From the IMG/VR virus record IMGVR_UViG_3300025645_000111, positions 1-51,015 of that record: 51,015 bases of DNA. The stretch is one strand, 5' to 3'. Under the pieces are notes generated by a model. It was not told where the DNA came from, ran no database searches, and saw only the letters and a list, made by a program, of their open reading frames with translations. Position 1 is the stretch's first letter, and each line of letters begins with the position of its first letter. The DNA is from a virus. Positions 49,084 to 51,015 of the stretch are shown here, piece by piece. A program made the translations under genes and the position numbers.

Positions 49084-49836
49084 TTAGTCCTTGGTGAAGT
49101 ATATCATCTGACCATCTGCGCCAGGACGTTGAAATATTGGAGCACCTGAGCTGTGGTATCTCCCTGTAAATGTAGCATCTGGAAACTCTGCTGGAGCACT
49201 GGTGTCTTGCGGCTGAGTAAATATGTCTTCGACAGTAATCCCAGGAACCTGCACAACCCTGGCACCCTCTTCTGTTTGGACCGTCTGCATTCTAGGCTTC
49301 TGAACAAACTTGAGCGCGAGCTTATATTCTGGCGTGTTCTTCAACGATGGATTTTTTTCTGCTTCCAACAAAATGTTAAACATCTGAGCCTCTAGGCTCT
49401 TGCCAGCAAAGACGCCTCCCGTCTCTTTCAGTACCTGAAGATCATACTTAAACTTTGCGTCAAGCATTTTCTCCTGCATAGCTTTTGCATCTTGCCTTCT
49501 TTGCTCTACATCCTGATAAGCCATCTGCATGAGCTTGGACCGCATTTCGTCAGCTCTTTGCTGGCGCTTCTGGGCTGCCTCGCTGTAAAGATTAAATCCT
49601 GCTGCCAGGCCATAACCAATAGATGAGGGTCTACCACTTGCTGCTTGCTCAACCAAGCCTCGGCTAAGATCTGAAGCCATGCCATACAAGCCGCGCTTCC
49701 TGGTGGTAGGCATAAGAAAAGAAAGCTCCTGGGCTTTTTTATTTATTGCCTCTAGGTCGATTCCAGATTGCGGCTGATTCTGCATTGCCTGCAGCTGTTT
49801 GAAATATTCAAGGGTTGGATCCGTTGTCTCCGCCAT
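49084..49836 (-). CDS. Late virion protein (250 aa)
   Basis: A helical, Gln/Met/Lys-rich first half (LMPTTRKRGLYGMASDLSRG, KRQQRADEMRSKLMQMAYQD) and a Pro/Thr-rich end with TGRYHSSGAPIFQRPGADGQ and IYFTKD. The start makes a TAATG overlap with the Gln/Ala-rich gene. It lies in the ejection-protein group. Confidence 0.7.
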   Translation of the reverse strand: MAETTDPTLEYFKQLQAMQNQPQSGIDLEAINKKAQELSFLMPTTRKRGLYGMASDLSRGLVEQAASGRPSSIGYGLAAGFNLYSEAAQKRQQRADEMRSKLMQMAYQDVEQRRQDAKAMQEKMLDAKFKYDLQVLKETGGVFAGKSLEAQMFNILLEAEKNPSLKNTPEYKLALKFVQKPRMQTVQTEEGARVVQVPGITVEDIFTQPQDTSAPAEFPDATFTGRYHSSGAPIFQRPGADGQMIYFTKD

Positions 49837-51015
49837 TATGCACCCCCTTGATTCATGTAGGTGCCGGCAGCACCTAACGCTCCTAGTCCAGTAGCAAGAC
49901 CAGCCTGCAACGCACTAGGCGGCGGAGTATAAGTTGTGCCAATAGTTGTTTGGCCGCCAGCCCCTACACCCATATTCACAAACGGCTGCAGAGCGTTGTA
50001 CTGATTAAGCGGAGCCATCTGAGCCTGCTGCATTGCTGCACGCTGGGCATCAAACATCTGCTGCTGATTACCCTGCTGCATTCCGCCGTACTGCATTAGA
50101 TTCTGCATCTGCTGCTGGCCTGCTGCCTGCTGTGCATTGCCAAGACCCTGGAGGAAACCACCATAGCCTTGCTGCGCTGCAAGTTGCTGCTGACCGATCT
50201 GCCCCTGAAGTCCGCCCATGGCGCCATAGCCCTGCGCGATAGTCGCTGCATTCTGCGCTGCATTGTTGCCCATCTGAGTCCTGGCATCCTGCATGCTTTG
50301 GCCTGCGCCCATCATTGTCTGACCAAGCTGAGTGCCGGCGCCATACATTTGATTAGCCACGTTACCCATAGTTTGACCATACTGCTGCTGAGCACCCATT
50401 CTTTGTTGAGCGCTTTGTCCCAGGCTAGAAGCCAGATTCTGCTGGTTACCCAACACCTGGCCGGCAGTGCCCTGGATAAGGTTGCCGTATCCTTGACCTG
50501 CACCCAATCTGCTTTGAGCTGCCTGGGCTTGTTGCTGTGATCTTTGCTGCTGCGAACCAAGTCTTTGTTGAGCACTTGATCCAAGCTGGGCACCATACTG
50601 TTGCTGAGCGCCTAGACGCTGTTGAGCCTGGCTACCCATTTGATTAGCCAGCTGCCCAGATACATCCATCTGCTGCTGACCGATTCTACCAATGCCTTCA
50701 CCTTCTGCCCTTTCCGCCGCAAGTCTTTGTTGCCCAGCAGATCCAAGGGTTGAGGCCAGGTTTTGCCTAGCGCCCAGGGTTGATTGAGCTGCGCCCATCT
50801 GCTGAGAGGTCAGTGCCTGGTTGGCACCAAATCGTGTTTGTGAGATATCTCCAGCTCGTCTAGCCAGGTCAGATTGTGCTGCAGCCTTTTGCGCTGCGGT
50901 CTGCCCCATTTGAGAAGCCAGTGTTTGATCTGCGCCAAACTGTGTTTGTGATACGTCACCAGTACGCCTAGCAATGTCTGCCTGAAATGCAGCACGTTGC
51001 GCGGCAGTATTTCCT
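49836..51015 (-). CDS. Giant Gln/Ala-rich repeat virion protein, C-terminal part (enters from the join)
   Basis: This is the end of the frame that begins at 2307. Bases 50871-51015 duplicate 1-145; unique sequence starts at 50870. After ARRAGDISQTRFGANQALTS the chain is degenerate repeats of SAQQRLGAQQQYG type, then Met/Gln-rich segments (MMGAGQSMQDARTQMGNNAA, QQMFDAQRAAMQQAQMAPLN), and a Gly/Ala end TGLGALGAAGTYMNQGGA. No catalytic motif is visible. The frame carries no stop at the window edge. Confidence 0.8.
   Translation of the reverse strand, partial: GNTAAQRAAFQADIARRTGDVSQTQFGADQTLASQMGQTAAQKAAAQSDLARRAGDISQTRFGANQALTSQQMGAAQSTLGARQNLASTLGSAGQQRLAAERAEGEGIGRIGQQQMDVSGQLANQMGSQAQQRLGAQQQYGAQLGSSAQQRLGSQQQRSQQQAQAAQSRLGAGQGYGNLIQGTAGQVLGNQQNLASSLGQSAQQRMGAQQQYGQTMGNVANQMYGAGTQLGQTMMGAGQSMQDARTQMGNNAAQNAATIAQGYGAMGGLQGQIGQQQLAAQQGYGGFLQGLGNAQQAAGQQQMQNLMQYGGMQQGNQQQMFDAQRAAMQQAQMAPLNQYNALQPFVNMGVGAGGQTTIGTTYTPPPSALQAGLATGLGALGAAGTYMNQGGA
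50871..51015. repeat. Right copy of the 145-bp terminal redundancy
   Basis: Matches 1-145 except T at 50889 (C at 19). See the left copy for interpretation; a circular molecule would carry this sequence once. Confidence 0.85.

Noticed and set aside
1-51015. tRNA genes
   Set aside because: No segment with a T-loop (GTTCRANNC) in a cloverleaf context was found on reading; a dedicated tRNA scan would settle it.

Overview
The window is almost certainly one complete circular genome of a tailed phage with a short, P22-like tail, probably from a marine bacterium. Bases 1-145 recur at 50871-51015 with one mismatch, and a single reading frame runs through the join, so the unique circle is about 50,870 bp. 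The lineage rests on the protein set: TerS/TerL, an 834-residue portal, scaffold, HK97-type capsid protein, a gp4-like and a gp10-like tail connector, several long ejection-type proteins, and no tail tube, sheath or tape measure. The host is not identifiable from the sequence. Base composition looks close to 50% G+C, and CCWGG is strikingly abundant. No tRNA, rRNA, CRISPR array or DNA polymerase was recognised.

Layout. From 30.9 kb leftwards (minus strand) lies one long late block. It starts with two repeat-rich fibre-like proteins (24-31 kb, the larger with an S74-type chaperone end), small membrane and coiled-coil proteins, holin and GH24 endolysin (22.9-24 kb), TerL, portal, small basic proteins, a GroES-like co-chaperonin, scaffold, decoration-type protein and major capsid protein (14.7 kb). 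A strong terminator follows the capsid gene. Then come decoration-like proteins, a 1006-residue repeat protein with a histone-H1-like tail, gp4-like and other connectors, a Rossmann-like enzyme, gp10-like hub and a LysM protein. Through the circular join follow a ~1113-residue Gln/Ala-rich repeat protein, two mid-size proteins and an 846-residue glycine-zipper protein ending at 45.9 kb. Most late genes overlap by 1-8 bases, which suggests translational coupling.

The 30.9-45.9 kb arc is the early and accessory region and changes strand many times. It holds a serine recombinase, small early genes, a SpoT/MESH1-like HD hydrolase facing a long protein with a RelA/SpoT-like synthetase domain, a PD-(D/E)XK resolvase-like protein, TerS, a TOPRIM plus VirE-type primase-helicase, an SSB-like protein, a DUF3310 protein, a RecE-like exonuclease and a 2OG-Fe(II) oxygenase. 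Its intergenic gaps carry a repeated promoter/operator element (TTGYAC-AACGACACGATA-N5-TAYAWT), mostly as divergent pairs, which probably coordinates early expression.

The most promising items are: (1) the convergent RelA/SpoT-fold and HD-hydrolase pair, which looks like a phage alarmone or toxin/antidote module; (2) the seven-copy operator-promoter family; (3) the CCWGG excess, which vanishes over the distal 3.5 kb of the tail-fibre gene and marks it as a recently exchanged receptor module.
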